Of a DNA stretch of 37,820 nt, positions 1 to 9,358 are shown in pieces. The stretch's first letter is position 1; every line of letters begins with the position of its first letter. The position numbers were made by a program, and so were the translations under genes. Below the pieces are notes generated by a model that saw nothing but the letters and a program-made list of their open reading frames with translations, searched no databases and had not been told where the DNA came from. Origin of the DNA: an uncultured Lachnospiraceae bacterium (GTDB taxonomy: Bacteria; Bacillota; Clostridia; Lachnospirales; Lachnospiraceae). Location of the stretch: contig CABUZU010000005.1 in the NCBI GenBank assembly GCA_902496125.1, positions 1-37,820 of the forward strand, read 5' to 3'.

Positions 1-262
1 ATAGTTCTTGCTTTGGAAAGTCCTTTATAAGCTTTATTAGATACTCATAGTATTCTTTCTTCGTACACAGTTGATATTTACCATCTAATTTAACAAGGTC
101 AATTCCACTATTTTCTAATTGATATTTTTCTTTTAATTTCTCAATCACTTCTTCTACTTCTTTTATTGAAAGATTCGTTACTTGTGCAATTTCTTTTGCT
201 TCAATCGGTTTACCCATTGCAAAAAGTATTGATTCTACAATCGCTTGCTCTTTATCCATCAT
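1..262 (-). CDS. scpB: Segregation and condensation protein B (5' part)
   Basis: ScpB is the winged-helix partner of ScpA in the SMC-ScpAB condensin that compacts and separates chromosomes. Only the first 87 residues are in the window; the gene runs off the left edge. The visible N-terminus (MMDKEQAIVESILFAMGKPI, then EAKEIAQ) and the repeated helix-turn-helix pattern with YQLENSGIDLVKLDGKYQLCT are typical of the first winged helix of ScpB. The start ATG at 262 overlaps the scpA stop codon as ATGA, and a second ATG follows directly, so either could be used. This implies translational coupling to scpA in one operon read from the promoter near 1026-1054. Identification rests on sequence pattern plus the scpA neighbour. 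Confidence 0.9.
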   Translation of the reverse strand, partial: MMDKEQAIVESILFAMGKPIEAKEIAQVTNLSIKEVEEVIEKLKEKYQLENSGIDLVKLDGKYQLCTKKEYYEYLIKLIKDFPKQEL

Positions 263-1005
263 GTTTTATCCACCTTTTCTATATAAATATCATCTAGTAT
301 ATTTTCTTGCTTGACTCTAATTTGTCCACTCTTCATTAGCTCTAGCATTGCTAAAAAAGTCACAACAATTTCTAAACGGTCAAAGCAGTTGTTAAGCAGC
401 GAGCCAAAATAAAAACGTTTTCGATAGCTACATTTTTCAAGAATCTGTTCGATTTTATCTGAAATTTTAATACTATCCCTTGGTATTTTGCTAAAATCAC
501 CACGTATTTCATCTTTTCGCTCTCTTTCCTTTGCAATTAAGCGTTCAAAAATATGGTGTAGCCTCGTTAAATCAAGTCCTGATAGTAGCTCATCTAAATC
601 AACAGGCTCTTGATATTCTAAAACTTCTGTCGGTAAGGTCTCATTTTTATAATAATGCTTCGTTGCTTCTTTTTCCATCTCTTGTAAATTCTTAGCAATT
701 TCCTTAAAAAGTTTATATTCAATTAACCTTTTTGCTAATTCCTTAGCTGGGTCTTCTTGTTCTTCTTTCTCCTCTTCTACTGGTAATAACATCCTAGTTT
801 TTAATTCTAATAGCGTTGCCGCCATTACTAAAAATTCGCTCAGCTCATCCATCTGTTTTGTCTCGATTCCTTTAATTGCTTCTAAATACTGGTCTGTAAC
901 CTCAGCAATCGGAATATCATAAATATCAATTTTATTTTTTTCTATTAAATGTAATAACAGGTCTAATGGACCTTTAAATACCTTTAAATCAAACTCTAAT
1001 TGCAT
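259..1005 (-). CDS. scpA: Segregation and condensation protein A
   Basis: ScpA is the kleisin that bridges the SMC heads in bacterial condensin and binds ScpB. The protein of 248 residues shows the family start (MQLEFDLKVFKGPLDLLLHL, then IEKNKIDIYDIPIAEVTDQYL), the middle acidic/lysine helix, and the C-terminal winged helix (FLAMLELMKSGQIRVKQ). An in-frame TTG 18 nt further upstream is rejected as the start because the Shine-Dalgarno AGAGGTGG lies between it and the ATG at 1005, at good spacing. The length matches the family. It is the first gene of an scpA-scpB operon whose promoter is divergent from sigG. Confidence 0.95.
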   Translation of the reverse strand: MQLEFDLKVFKGPLDLLLHLIEKNKIDIYDIPIAEVTDQYLEAIKGIETKQMDELSEFLVMAATLLELKTRMLLPVEEEKEEQEDPAKELAKRLIEYKLFKEIAKNLQEMEKEATKHYYKNETLPTEVLEYQEPVDLDELLSGLDLTRLHHIFERLIAKERERKDEIRGDFSKIPRDSIKISDKIEQILEKCSYRKRFYFGSLLNNCFDRLEIVVTFLAMLELMKSGQIRVKQENILDDIYIEKVDKT

Positions 1006-1025
1006 ACTTCCACCTCTCGCCAAAA

Positions 1026-1054
1026 ATTATAACAATATCTTAAAAAAAAGTCTA
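1026..1054 (-). promoter_or_regulatory. Sigma-A promoter of scpA-scpB
   Basis: On the minus strand TAGACT (-35) and a perfect TATAAT (-10) are separated by 17 nt, ending about 20 nt before the scpA start. This is a standard vegetative promoter, placed back to back with the candidate sporulation promoter of sigG. Confidence 0.75.
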
Positions 1055-1073
1055 CCATTTCCAATACCTTCCT

Positions 1074-1102
1074 GTTTAGAACTTATCTTTCTGGAAAAAA
1101 TA
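1074..1102 (+). promoter_or_regulatory. Candidate sigma-F-type promoter of sigG
   Basis: GTTTA (-35-like) is followed after 14 nt by GGAAAAAATA, which fits the sigma-F -10 pattern GGnAAnAnTR. In Bacillus sigG is transcribed by sigma-F in the forespore; the same logic would apply here. The -35 has one mismatch to GYATA. Pattern reading only; a 5' end map is lacking. Confidence 0.5.
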
Positions 1103-1151
1103 CTAAAAGGTAACTATTTTGTATCGTCTATTTTTACGGAGGTTATCCAAA

Positions 1152-1928
1152 TTGGCAATGTACAAAGTTGAAATTTGTGGAGTAAATACAGCGAAACTAC
1201 CAATTTTAAAAGAAAAGGAAAAAGAAGCACTTTTTCAAAAGATTTTAGATGGAGATAAACAAGCAAGAGAAGATTATATCAAAGGGAATTTACGTCTTGT
1301 CCTTAGCATCATTCAACGCTTCTCAAATTCAGGAGAAAATGTAGATGACCTTTTTCAAATTGGATGTGTCGGACTTATTAAAGCCATCGATAACTTTGAC
1401 ATTACGCAAAATGTGAAGTTTTCAACCTACGCCGTTCCTATGATTATTGGAGAAGTTAGGCGCTATTTAAGAGATAACAATAGTATTCGAGTGTCTCGTT
1501 CCATACGAGATATCGCTTATAAAGCAATCTATACCAAAGAAAAACTATTAAAGAAAAATAACACAGAGCCCACAACCTTAGATATTTCAAAAGAATGTGG
1601 GATTCCAGAAGCAGAGATTATTTTTGCACTTGATGCGATTCAAAGCCCTGTCAGTCTCTATGAACCTATTTATAATGACGGTGGTGATACGTTATACGTA
1701 ATGGATCAAATTGGAGATAAGAAAAATAAAGAAGAAAAATGGCTTGAAGAAATCTCTCTATCTGAGGCGATAAAAAGGCTCCCTCCAAGAGAAAAACACA
1801 TCATTGACCTTCGGTTCTTTAAAGGTCGCACGCAAATGGAGGTTGCCAATGAAATTCACATTTCTCAAGCCCAGGTATCTAGACTTGAGAAAAATGCACT
1901 AAAATCGATGCGTACTTATCTACAATAA
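1152..1928 (+). CDS. sigG: RNA polymerase sporulation sigma factor G
   Basis: Sigma-G directs late gene expression in the forespore. The protein (258 residues) carries the sigma-G signature near the N-terminus ([13 protein letters not shown]), the region 2 core ([20 protein letters not shown], then [18 protein letters not shown]), the -10 recognition helix ([20 protein letters not shown]) and a region 4 helix-turn-helix ([20 protein letters not shown]). The start chosen is the TTG at 1152: it lies 9 nt after GGAGG (1138-1142) and gives exactly four residues before KVEICGV, as in Bacillus SigG. The ATG at 1158 and an upstream ATG-less extension fit less well. Unlike the usual spoIIGA-sigE-sigG order, sigG is here inverted and converges on sigE, overlapping it by 9 nt; it therefore needs its own promoter. 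Confidence 0.95.
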   Translation: MAMYKVEICGVNTAKLPILKEKEKEALFQKILDGDKQAREDYIKGNLRLVLSIIQRFSNSGENVDDLFQIGCVGLIKAIDNFDITQNVKFSTYAVPMIIGEVRRYLRDNNSIRVSRSIRDIAYKAIYTKEKLLKKNNTEPTTLDISKECGIPEAEIIFALDAIQSPVSLYEPIYNDGGDTLYVMDQIGDKKNKEEKWLEEISLSEAIKRLPPREKHIIDLRFFKGRTQMEVANEIHISQAQVSRLEKNALKSMRTYLQ

Positions 1929-2657
1929 GCGCACCATTTCTTTTTTTAGACGTCTAATAATTTTCTTTTCTAAACGGGAAATGTACGACTGAGAAATACC
2001 CATTTCATCTGCTACTTCTTTTTGTGTCATCTCCCGTTCTTCTTTTTGATGGATTCCATATCTTAACTCTACAATCTTTTTTTCTCTAGGAGTTAGTTTG
2101 TCAATTGCATGACCTAATACCTTCTTTTCTACTTCATCCTCTACATTCCTTGAGATAACATCTTCCTCTGTTCCTAAGATATCGGATAACAACAATTCAT
2201 TGCCATCCCAGTCTACATTTAATGGCTCATCAATAGATACTTCCATTCGAAGTCTACTATTTTTTCGTAAGTACATAAGAATCTCATTCTCGATACAGCG
2301 AGAAGCATAGGTGGCAAGCTTTATTTTCTTCGTACTATTAAAGGTATTGATTGCCTTAATTAATCCAATCGTTCCAATTGAAATCAAATCCTCTACTCCT
2401 ACTCCAGTATTATCAAATCGTTTTGCTATGTATACGACGAGTCTTAAATTATGCTCAATGAGCTTTTGTCTAGCTAAAGGATTATTACCATCTTCTAATT
2501 GTGATACATATAGCTTTTCTTCTTCTATCGTTAATGGTTCTGGAAGTACATCTGTTCCACCAATATAGTGAATTTCTCCCCCGTTCTTTAATACAATCTT
2601 TTTTATCCCTGGAAATAAAAATAACATCTGTTTAGGAACATTTACTCCAACGAACAT
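1920..2657 (-). CDS. sigE: RNA polymerase sporulation sigma factor E precursor
   Basis: Sigma-E controls early mother-cell transcription and is made as inactive pro-sigma-E, then cleaved by SpoIIGA. The 245 residues include a hydrophobic pro-region (about residues 10-30), the conserved [14 protein letters not shown] stretch after it, region 2 ([20 protein letters not shown], then [39 protein letters not shown]) and region 4 ([20 protein letters not shown]). The start at 2657 has AAAGGGG 5 nt upstream and lies inside the 3' end of spoIIGA (26-nt overlap), indicating coupled translation. An internal ATG at residue 11 lacks a well-placed ribosome site. The 3' end overlaps that of sigG on the other strand by 9 nt and no terminator is visible between them. 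Confidence 0.96.
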   Translation of the reverse strand: MFVGVNVPKQMLFLFPGIKKIVLKNGGEIHYIGGTDVLPEPLTIEEEKLYVSQLEDGNNPLARQKLIEHNLRLVVYIAKRFDNTGVGVEDLISIGTIGLIKAINTFNSTKKIKLATYASRCIENEILMYLRKNSRLRMEVSIDEPLNVDWDGNELLLSDILGTEEDVISRNVEDEVEKKVLGHAIDKLTPREKKIVELRYGIHQKEEREMTQKEVADEMGISQSYISRLEKKIIRRLKKEMVRLL

Positions 2658-3348
2658 ATAAACCCCTTTCTACACTAGAGTGCAGTAACATTTGATAACT
2701 ACCATCTCCACTAAGCTTTCTAGAGGAAAGACCTACAATAGAATGGAGCAGAGAAACTTCATTTGATGCTGTAACGATTTTCATTTTATCCACTTTTATT
2801 GCTGGTATTACACCATTATCTTTTCCCACCGATTGAAATGGAATATAAATATCTGGATTTATTTCAAAATCAAAACACCTATTTTCAATAATATGTACAG
2901 GCTTTCCATAGTTATAAAGTTTATTCCCTGTATCAATCAATGCCTTCACCTGTATCTTTTTACCCAAAATCCAAATTGAAACATCGGCCATTACTTCCTT
3001 TGCTTGTTGTCTTTTTTGGATGTATTTAATCGCAATTAAAATCACTTTAGGTAGGATAATCATCATCCATAAAGAGCAGCCACCTTCTATTAGATAAAAA
3101 CTGCCACCTAATAAGATACAAGAAAGTATTACTACAAGTATATCCTTTCGATAAAAAAACAACCAGATAACTATACTAACGATTATTCTTTTATCCCACA
3201 ACCAAATACAAGAAGCAAAAGCTCCTATACCTGCTAATAGATACTTGACTTTTCTCTTTCTATGTCTTTTTAATAAAGTATCGGCAATATTTAAAATTTG
3301 TAAATCCATCCACCAATTGAGTAAAAAATACAAGTCAATATAACACAT
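2632..3348 (-). CDS. spoIIGA: Sporulation sigma-E factor-processing peptidase
   Basis: SpoIIGA is a membrane aspartic protease at the sporulation septum that cleaves pro-sigma-E after a signal from the forespore. The N-terminal half (about residues 3-110) is a run of short hydrophobic segments; the C-terminal half is the cytoplasmic protease domain with the active-site motif [10 protein letters not shown] (Asp139) followed by GKPVHIIE and the late [19 protein letters not shown] block. At 238 residues it is clearly shorter than Bacillus SpoIIGA (about 309), mostly through shorter membrane loops. The ATG at 3348 follows AAGGAGGGAGA, an excellent ribosome site. It overlaps sigE, its substrate gene. 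A TATACT -10-like box lies about 30 nt upstream without a convincing -35, as might be expected for an activator-dependent promoter; no clear Spo0A box was found. Confidence 0.93.
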   Translation of the reverse strand: MCYIDLYFLLNWWMDLQILNIADTLLKRHRKRKVKYLLAGIGAFASCIWLWDKRIIVSIVIWLFFYRKDILVVILSCILLGGSFYLIEGGCSLWMMIILPKVILIAIKYIQKRQQAKEVMADVSIWILGKKIQVKALIDTGNKLYNYGKPVHIIENRCFDFEINPDIYIPFQSVGKDNGVIPAIKVDKMKIVTASNEVSLLHSIVGLSSRKLSGDGSYQMLLHSSVERGLYVRWSKCS

Positions 3349-3402
3349 TTCTCCCTCCTTATTCTGTAAATAAGTATAGCAAATTGAGGGAATATTTTTT
3401 GT

Positions 3403-3437
3403 AAAAAAAGATAGGAGGAAACGAATTTCCTCCTACC
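3403..3437 (-). terminator. Intrinsic terminator after ftsZ
   Basis: Read on minus, a 12-bp stem (GGTAGGAGGAAA with TTTCCTCCTATC, one G-T pair) closes a TTCG tetraloop and is followed by seven T. It lies 16 nt after the ftsZ stop and separates ftsZ from spoIIGA. The arms contain anti-Shine-Dalgarno-like GGAGG repeats, which is incidental. Confidence 0.92.
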
Positions 3438-3452
3438 TTTTCTTACAATTTA

Positions 3453-4667
3453 TTAACGATTTCGATTATTCTTATGCTTAAAGAAATCAGGAATTACTAA
3501 ATCCTTAACACGAGGGTCTGGTTTTACCTGTCTGCTTCTTCCTGAAAGGTCTGTTGAAAAGCTTCTAGTTGTATTAACCTCTTCTTCTTTCTTTTGAATA
3601 ACTGGCTCTTCTACAACTTCTTCCTTTACTACTTCCTCTTCTACTACTGGTACAACTGGTTCTTCCTTTATCGGAGGAACAGCTACCTGTCTTCTAACCG
3701 GACGTTTTTCTGATTTTTGAACGGTTAATCCAGTTGCAATAACGGTAATTGTTGCTTCATCAGACATAGACTCATCATAACAAGCACCAAAGATGATGTT
3801 AGCATCTTCACCTGCTAGTGACTGCACATAATCCGCTGCCTCATAAGCTTCCATAAGACTTACTTCACCGGTAATATTAAAGATAATATCGGTTGCCCCA
3901 TTAATCGTAGTCTCAAGAAGTGGACTAGAAATTGCCTGTTTTACAGCATCACTTGCTTTATTTTCACCCTTACCATAACCAATACCAATATGAGCAATTC
4001 CTTTATCTTTCATAACGGTTTGAACATCCGCAAAGTCTAAGTTAATTAAAGCTTGTACAGTAATTAAATCGGTAATACCTTTTACTGCCTGCTGTAATAC
4101 TTCATCGGCTTTCTTAAGTGCTTCTGGGAAGCTTGTCTTCTTATCTACAATCTGTAATAGCTTATCATTAGGAATCATAATAAGAGTATCGACATTTGCC
4201 TTTAGATTTTCAATACCTGCTGTAGCATTGTCAGAACGAGTCTTACCTTCAAAACGAAAAGGCTTTGTAACAACACCTACTGTTAAGATACCTTTTTCTT
4301 TTGCCATTTTAGCAATTACAGGAGCTGCACCGGTTCCAGTGCCTCCACCCATGCCACAGGTTACAAAAACCATATCTACATCTTTTAAAATCTCTTCGAT
4401 GGCTTCTGCACTTTCTTCTGCTGCCTTTCTACCAACTTCTGGCTTTGCTCCAGCACCAAGTCCCTTTGTTAACTTCTCTCCAATCTGAAGAGTTGTAGGA
4501 GCCTTACAAGACTGTAATACCTGGTAATCGGTATTGACACCAACAAACTGTACCCCACTAATATTTTCATCAATCATTCGGTTCACTGCATTGTTACCTG
4601 CACCGCCAACGCCAATTACAACTATCGTTGCCTCTTGGTCTCTGTCTTCTATTTTAACTTCCAACAT
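3453..4667 (-). CDS. ftsZ: Cell division protein FtsZ
   Basis: FtsZ is the tubulin-like GTPase that forms the division ring. The 404 residues begin with the GTP-binding fold ([17 protein letters not shown]), carry the tubulin signature [10 protein letters not shown] at 107-116, and the T7 synergy loop region [11 protein letters not shown]. After residue 325 comes a disordered linker unusually rich in Val and Glu, then the C-terminal peptide VIPDFFKHK (about 390-398) that docks FtsA/SepF-type partners. The ATG at 4667 follows GGAGG at good spacing. It has its own sigma-A promoter in the gap after divIB and ends at a strong terminator, so it can be expressed apart from the upstream cluster and from spoIIGA. 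Confidence 0.98.
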   Translation of the reverse strand: MLEVKIEDRDQEATIVVIGVGGAGNNAVNRMIDENISGVQFVGVNTDYQVLQSCKAPTTLQIGEKLTKGLGAGAKPEVGRKAAEESAEAIEEILKDVDMVFVTCGMGGGTGTGAAPVIAKMAKEKGILTVGVVTKPFRFEGKTRSDNATAGIENLKANVDTLIMIPNDKLLQIVDKKTSFPEALKKADEVLQQAVKGITDLITVQALINLDFADVQTVMKDKGIAHIGIGYGKGENKASDAVKQAISSPLLETTINGATDIIFNITGEVSLMEAYEAADYVQSLAGEDANIIFGACYDESMSDEATITVIATGLTVQKSEKRPVRRQVAVPPIKEEPVVPVVEEEVVKEEVVEEPVIQKKEEEVNTTRSFSTDLSGRSRQVKPDPRVKDLVIPDFFKHKNNRNR

Positions 4668-4719
4668 CGGAATATCCTCCTTACCTACATTTTTAATCAG
4701 CCTTTATTACCTACATAAT

Positions 4720-4748
4720 ATAATATTTTATTTTTGAAAAATAATCAA
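4720..4748 (-). promoter_or_regulatory. Sigma-A promoter of ftsZ
   Basis: On minus TTGATT (-35), 17 nt, then TATTAT (-10), in the 90-nt gap between divIB and ftsZ. Leaves a leader of about 45 nt. Both boxes are one or two bases from consensus. Confidence 0.7.
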
Positions 4749-4757
4749 CCTTTTCTA

Positions 4758-5504
4758 CTAATTTTTTAATGATTTTTTATCTTCTTTAAATGTATATTTC
4801 GAACTTGTTCCACTTTGGCTATAATTATTAAGATATAATGTTCCTTTTAGCCCCTTTAGCTCTGGTAAAATGTCATTAAATTCTCCAATTTTACCATCTA
4901 ATAGCTTTGCTTGTCCAAGGACAGCAGTAATGTCTCCAACAACAACGGAAAGTGTTCCATCTTTATCATAACAAATTTTAGTGTTTTCCATCTTATATTT
5001 TTGAAAAAGCTGGTGAAGCTTCATTACCGTTTCAAATAAATCTTCCTGTTTTGTTTTAATCTTTTCACGAAGAACAACTTTTGTCATTTGTGCACCGATT
5101 ACCTGTGGAATATCCTTTCTCGTCGATTGACTACTTTCTACTACCGTGCCATCTCTATCAAAATATAAATTACTTCCCATATATTCCACATAGCCAATAA
5201 TATTTTTCTCATACACAATTACTTGCAACTTTGATGGACTCACCATATCAATTTTATAGCTTTCAATAAATGGAATCTCTTTATTTTTTCCCAATTTATA
5301 ATCAAGCCAAACTAAAAGTGTATTATTTTTAACAGAAGAAGAAAAAATCTGCTCTTTTACTTCATCTTCTGTATAGTAATGATTTCCTTTGATAGAAATT
5401 GTCTTTATTATAAATAATTTACTAAAAAGCAATGCAGAGATTATTAATAATATTACTATAATAGTACCTACTATTAGCTTTTTATTCTTTACTCTACCAT
5501 CCAT
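4758..5504 (-). CDS. divIB: Cell division protein DivIB/FtsQ
   Basis: DivIB/FtsQ is a bitopic division protein that forms the FtsQLB-type complex with FtsL and DivIC and controls septal peptidoglycan synthesis. A short basic cytoplasmic tail (MDGRVKNKK) leads into one membrane helix (about residues 10-32), then a POTRA domain (IKTISIKGNHYYTEDEVKEQ) and the beta domain (VYEKNIIGYVEYMGSNLYFD, then RDGTVVE). The length, 248 residues, is usual. The start at 5504 lies in the 3' end of murA (16-nt overlap), with GGAGG 6 nt upstream, so translation is coupled. It occupies the normal dcw place before ftsZ. The C-terminus is Ser/Lys rich and poorly conserved. Confidence 0.9.
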   Translation of the reverse strand: MDGRVKNKKLIVGTIIVILLIISALLFSKLFIIKTISIKGNHYYTEDEVKEQIFSSSVKNNTLLVWLDYKLGKNKEIPFIESYKIDMVSPSKLQVIVYEKNIIGYVEYMGSNLYFDRDGTVVESSQSTRKDIPQVIGAQMTKVVLREKIKTKQEDLFETVMKLHQLFQKYKMENTKICYDKDGTLSVVVGDITAVLGQAKLLDGKIGEFNDILPELKGLKGTLYLNNYSQSGTSSKYTFKEDKKSLKN

Positions 5505-6742
5505 CCCTTTCCTCCAAGCTGCCCTATGTCTTTTACAATATCTTCATATCCTCTTGCAATATGCTCATATCCATCGATAATCGTTGTTCCTGTTGCACCA
5601 AGTCCTGCTACAACTAAGGCTGCACCACTTCGAAGGTCTGTTGCCACTACAGGACCAGAAGTCAAATGTGAGACACCTTTTATTTTCGCAGTTGTTTTAT
5701 TGTTTGTAATCTGCGCACCCATCATTTTTAAAGATTTCACTACACCCATTCGATTTTCAAATATCTTTTCACAGATACAACTATTGCCATCTGCAATCGT
5801 AAGTACTGCCATTACAATCGACTGCATATCCGTAGGAAATTTCGGATAGGGAGCTGTTTCTAAATACGTTATTGCTCTAGGACGTTTTTTCATTGAAAAT
5901 CGCAGTGCATCTTGATACACCATATAACTTGCTCCCATTTGCGAAAAAACACGAAGGGTTTCTCTCATAAAAACCACCGGACATTTTCTTAGACAAATCT
6001 CTCCCCTTGCCATTACACAGGCTGCAAGATAGGTACCTGCTACAATTCGATCACTTGATACTTGATAAGTAATTCCATGTAAATTTTTTGTTCCATGAAC
6101 AATTAAACAGCTCGTACCGATTCCTTCAATTTTACATCCCATTTCTTCTAAAAACCAACAAAGTTCCATCACTTCTGGTTCTCTTGCCACATTTTGAAGT
6201 ACACAAATTCCTTCCATCTTTGCAGCAATTAATAAAGCATTTTCCGTTGCACCGACACTAGGAAAAGAAAACTTACAAATTCCTGGTTTTAATTTAGAAG
6301 ATTCTGCAATAATTTCATCCTCTTCTACAATAATTTTCGCTCCTAATTGCTCAAAGGCATCTAAATGCAAATCAATTGGTCTTGCTCCAATCGAACATCC
6401 TCCTGGCTTTGAAGCTTTAGCCTTTCCACACCTTATTAGCAAAGCCCCCATGAATAAAATGGATGAGCGCATCTTTTCCATATATTCATGGGGAATCCTT
6501 GTCTTTGTTATCGTAGAAGTATCTACTATTAATTCATTTGCACAAAATAAAATTTTCGCACCTAAATACTTTAAAATATCAATTGCAGATTGTACATCTT
6601 CAATATTGGGAACATTTTGTAAAATACAAATCTCCTCTTGTAATAACGTTGCTGCCATCATTGGTAAAACTGCATTCTTCGAACCTTGTATTACGGTTTC
6701 TCCAAACAGCGGACAGTCCCCTACAATGGATAATTTTGACAT
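5489..6742 (-). CDS. murA: UDP-N-acetylglucosamine 1-carboxyvinyltransferase
   Basis: MurA transfers enolpyruvate from PEP to UDP-GlcNAc, the first committed step of peptidoglycan precursor synthesis in the cytoplasm. The 417-residue protein has the N-terminal GSKNAVLPMMAATLL motif and the loop KPGGCSIGARPIDLH, whose Cys116 is the residue targeted by fosfomycin. The late block FPTDMQSIVMAVLTIADG and the RSGAALVVAGL stretch complete the two EPSP-synthase-like domains. A GCGAGG ribosome site precedes the ATG. Its position, between ftsW and divIB, is the one usually held by murG and/or murB in Firmicutes dcw clusters, so the cluster is rearranged. The Cys-containing strand argues for fosfomycin sensitivity, an inference. 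Confidence 0.96.
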   Translation of the reverse strand: MSKLSIVGDCPLFGETVIQGSKNAVLPMMAATLLQEEICILQNVPNIEDVQSAIDILKYLGAKILFCANELIVDTSTITKTRIPHEYMEKMRSSILFMGALLIRCGKAKASKPGGCSIGARPIDLHLDAFEQLGAKIIVEEDEIIAESSKLKPGICKFSFPSVGATENALLIAAKMEGICVLQNVAREPEVMELCWFLEEMGCKIEGIGTSCLIVHGTKNLHGITYQVSSDRIVAGTYLAACVMARGEICLRKCPVVFMRETLRVFSQMGASYMVYQDALRFSMKKRPRAITYLETAPYPKFPTDMQSIVMAVLTIADGNSCICEKIFENRMGVVKSLKMMGAQITNNKTTAKIKGVSHLTSGPVVATDLRSGAALVVAGLGATGTTIIDGYEHIARGYEDIVKDIGQLGGKGWMVE

Positions 6743-6794
6743 AAATGACCTCGCTAAATAATAGGGTACACTTTATTTTATGCAAGAACTTCTC

Positions 6795-7967
6795 TTATCG
6801 TTCATAAATAATTTGATTAGATACACTAAGTACCAACCCCATTTCTGCCATTAAAAATACAACGGAAGTTCCTCCATAGCTAATAAATGGCAGCGTAACT
6901 CCAGTATTAGGAATCGTATTCGTTACTACTGCAATATTTAATAACACCTGTAATGAAATATGTGCCATCACTCCTGTTACCAATAAAAGCCCCTCTTCAT
7001 CTGGTGCACGACAAGCAATATAAACAAAACGATAAATCATATAAGCAAATAAAATCATTAAGCAAACTGCACCAAAAAGTCCTAATTCTTCACAAATAAC
7101 AGAAAAGACCATATCATTATAGGATTCTGGTAGAAATCCTAATTTCTGAATACTATTTCCAAGTCCCTTTCCTAATAGTCCACCAGAGCCAATTGCATAT
7201 AAGCCTTGTAACACTTGGTAACCATCTCCAGTTGGGTCTGACATTGGGTCAACCCACACTTCAATTCGGCTAAATTGATAAGAATGGAGAAAATGTTCAA
7301 TAACGCCAATAAAATTATAAGAAACAAATAAAGTTACTGCAATTGCTGCAACAATAAATAGATAAAGTTTGTTATGCCTTGAAGCAACAAAATACATAAT
7401 CACAGGAATCCCAACAATAATAATTCCTGAACTTAGGTTATTGATTCCAACAAAACCAATCAACGGTAATCCCATTATTATCAATTTCATCATTGACCCC
7501 AACAAATCAATGGTTTTTCTCTTAATATATCGTGTCATTAAAGCTGCCATTGTCATAATAATTGCAAGCTTTACTAATTCTGTCGGTTGAAAACGAGCCG
7601 CATCAATACCTGGAATGACCTGTAACCATCTCTTCTTACCATTTAGTTCTACTCCTAATGGTGAAAAATCAACCAGTAACATACAGATTAATGAGCCAAA
7701 ATAGGCAACTGGGGTTAATCTTAACCAACCATGATAATTGACCTTCGAAACCCAAATCATAATACCAAATGATACGGCTGAAATAATCAATTGTCTTTTT
7801 AAAAAGTAGGATGCATCTCCATGTTCACTACTAGCAGTATATGCACTACTGCTATAAACCATAATTAATCCAAAACAGGATAGTATCATAATGACCATAA
7901 GGAGCTTATAATCGTAATATCTGCCTTGTCTTTTTGGTAGTTTTTCATTTTTAAATGATTTAAACAA
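6795..7967 (-). CDS. ftsW: SEDS peptidoglycan polymerase FtsW
   Basis: FtsW polymerises lipid II into septal glycan strands together with a class B PBP. The 390 residues form about ten membrane helices. Family landmarks are the VDFSPLGVELNGKKRWLQ loop, RFQPTELVKLAIIM, GGLLGKGLGNS and LPESYNDMVFSVICEELG, which carries the catalytically important Asp, and the final GVTLPFISYGGTS motif. The start is a TTG at 7967, 7 nt after GGAGG; the second in-frame ATG is too far in. It lies between murD and murA. The FtsW versus RodA choice rests on dcw location. Confidence 0.94.
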   Translation of the reverse strand: MFKSFKNEKLPKRQGRYYDYKLLMVIMILSCFGLIMVYSSSAYTASSEHGDASYFLKRQLIISAVSFGIMIWVSKVNYHGWLRLTPVAYFGSLICMLLVDFSPLGVELNGKKRWLQVIPGIDAARFQPTELVKLAIIMTMAALMTRYIKRKTIDLLGSMMKLIIMGLPLIGFVGINNLSSGIIIVGIPVIMYFVASRHNKLYLFIVAAIAVTLFVSYNFIGVIEHFLHSYQFSRIEVWVDPMSDPTGDGYQVLQGLYAIGSGGLLGKGLGNSIQKLGFLPESYNDMVFSVICEELGLFGAVCLMILFAYMIYRFVYIACRAPDEEGLLLVTGVMAHISLQVLLNIAVVTNTIPNTGVTLPFISYGGTSVVFLMAEMGLVLSVSNQIIYER

Positions 7968-7992
7968 TATTCTACCTCCTGTTTCACATCAC

Positions 7993-9345
7993 TTACAGTG
8001 CTCTTACACACTCCTTAAAGATTCTTCCTCTTTCTTCATAATTTTTAAACATGCCCCAACTAGCACAAGCTGGTGATAACAATACCGCATCTCCAGGCTC
8101 TGTAAGACTAGCAGCACGCTTTACAGCTTCTTCCATAGACTCTACATATTCACAATTGGTAAATCCAAGCTTATTTGCTGTCTGTTCAATCTTAGGACCT
8201 GTTACACCCATTAATAACATCGTCTTTACTTTGCCATTAAAGCTTTCGATCCATTCGGTATAATCGGATTTTTTATCATATCCACCAGCGATTAACACCG
8301 TAGGTCTTGTCATTGCATCAATTGCTTTAATTGCAGCATCAGGATTAGTACCCTTTGAATCATTGTAATAAACGACACCGTTCTTTTCTTCTACAAACTC
8401 AATACGATGCTCTACTGCTTTAAATTCTCTTAATGTTTTATTAATAACTTCTACTGGTACACCCATAGCATAAGCTACTGCAATTGCTGCCATTGCATTT
8501 TCATAATTATGGCGACCAATAATATTAAGCTCACTTGTTTTAACAAATGGAATCGTTTCCTTATCAGTTTTTAAAATAATCTGTTCTCCATCAAGGAAAA
8601 TCCCCTTATCTAACTTACGCATACTGCTAAAGAATATCACTGGAATCTGTAAATTTTCACCAAATTCGCGTAATCTTTCATCTTCATAATTTAGAACACA
8701 AGCTCCATCTTTATCTTGATTTTTTGTAATGTTTTCTTTAATAGCGGCATAATTGTCCATTGTCTTATGTCTATCTAAATGGTCTGGTGTAATATTTAAA
8801 ATTGCACTTACCTGTGGTTTGAAGTCAACAATGGTCTCTAATTGGAAGCTACTACATTCAATAACGGTTACTGCATCCTCTTTCATATTCAATGCTTCCT
8901 TTGTATAAGGAATTCCAATATTACCAACGGTAAATGCATGTTCATAAGCATTCTTAAAAATCTCACCCACTAATGCAGTAGTTGTTGTCTTACCATTAGT
9001 TCCAGTAATTGCTGCTAATCTTCCCTGTGCTGCCTGATAAGCAAGTTCAATTTCACTCCAAATTGGTACTCCTGCTTCTTTTAATACCTCGACAAAAGGA
9101 ACGGTTAATGGAATACCAGGGCTAATGACACATAAATCAACTTCATGTGCTAATTCGCTTGATAACTGTCCTAATGCAACAGAAATTTTCGCATCCTTAT
9201 CAAAATTAGCTAATAAAGTCTTCTCATCAAGTTTCTCGTTGCCATCGTATAAGACAACCTGTGCACCCTTTGCTAATAAAAGCTTTGCGGCTCCAATTCC
9301 GCTAATGCCAGAACCTGCTACTAAAAATTTCTTACAAAAATCCAT
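7993..9345 (-). CDS. murD: UDP-N-acetylmuramoyl-L-alanine--D-glutamate ligase
   Basis: MurD adds D-Glu to UDP-MurNAc-L-Ala using ATP in the cytoplasm. It shows an N-terminal Rossmann domain (FLVAGSGISGIGAAKLLL), the central ATPase loop (AAITGTNGKTTTTALVGEI), the NITPDHLDRH motif, and the C-terminal ligase domain (YYNDSKGTNPDAAIKAI, LIAGGYDKKSDY, LLSPACASWGMFKNYEERG). The start chosen is the ATG at 9345, 8 nt after AAGGGGG, giving 450 residues as usual for MurD; a longer reading would run back into mraY and swallow the ribosome site. It follows mraY by 13 nt in the same transcript. Confidence 0.97.
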   Translation of the reverse strand: MDFCKKFLVAGSGISGIGAAKLLLAKGAQVVLYDGNEKLDEKTLLANFDKDAKISVALGQLSSELAHEVDLCVISPGIPLTVPFVEVLKEAGVPIWSEIELAYQAAQGRLAAITGTNGKTTTTALVGEIFKNAYEHAFTVGNIGIPYTKEALNMKEDAVTVIECSSFQLETIVDFKPQVSAILNITPDHLDRHKTMDNYAAIKENITKNQDKDGACVLNYEDERLREFGENLQIPVIFFSSMRKLDKGIFLDGEQIILKTDKETIPFVKTSELNIIGRHNYENAMAAIAVAYAMGVPVEVINKTLREFKAVEHRIEFVEEKNGVVYYNDSKGTNPDAAIKAIDAMTRPTVLIAGGYDKKSDYTEWIESFNGKVKTMLLMGVTGPKIEQTANKLGFTNCEYVESMEEAVKRAASLTEPGDAVLLSPACASWGMFKNYEERGRIFKECVRAL

Positions 9346-9358
9346 GATATTTTCCCCC

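Noticed and set aside
4228..4488. Plus-strand open frame opposite ftsZ
   Set aside because: Pro/Ala/Ser-rich shadow of the GTP-binding part of ftsZ, no ribosome site; same reasoning for the frames opposite murA, murD, gltX and the 1305-residue protein gene.
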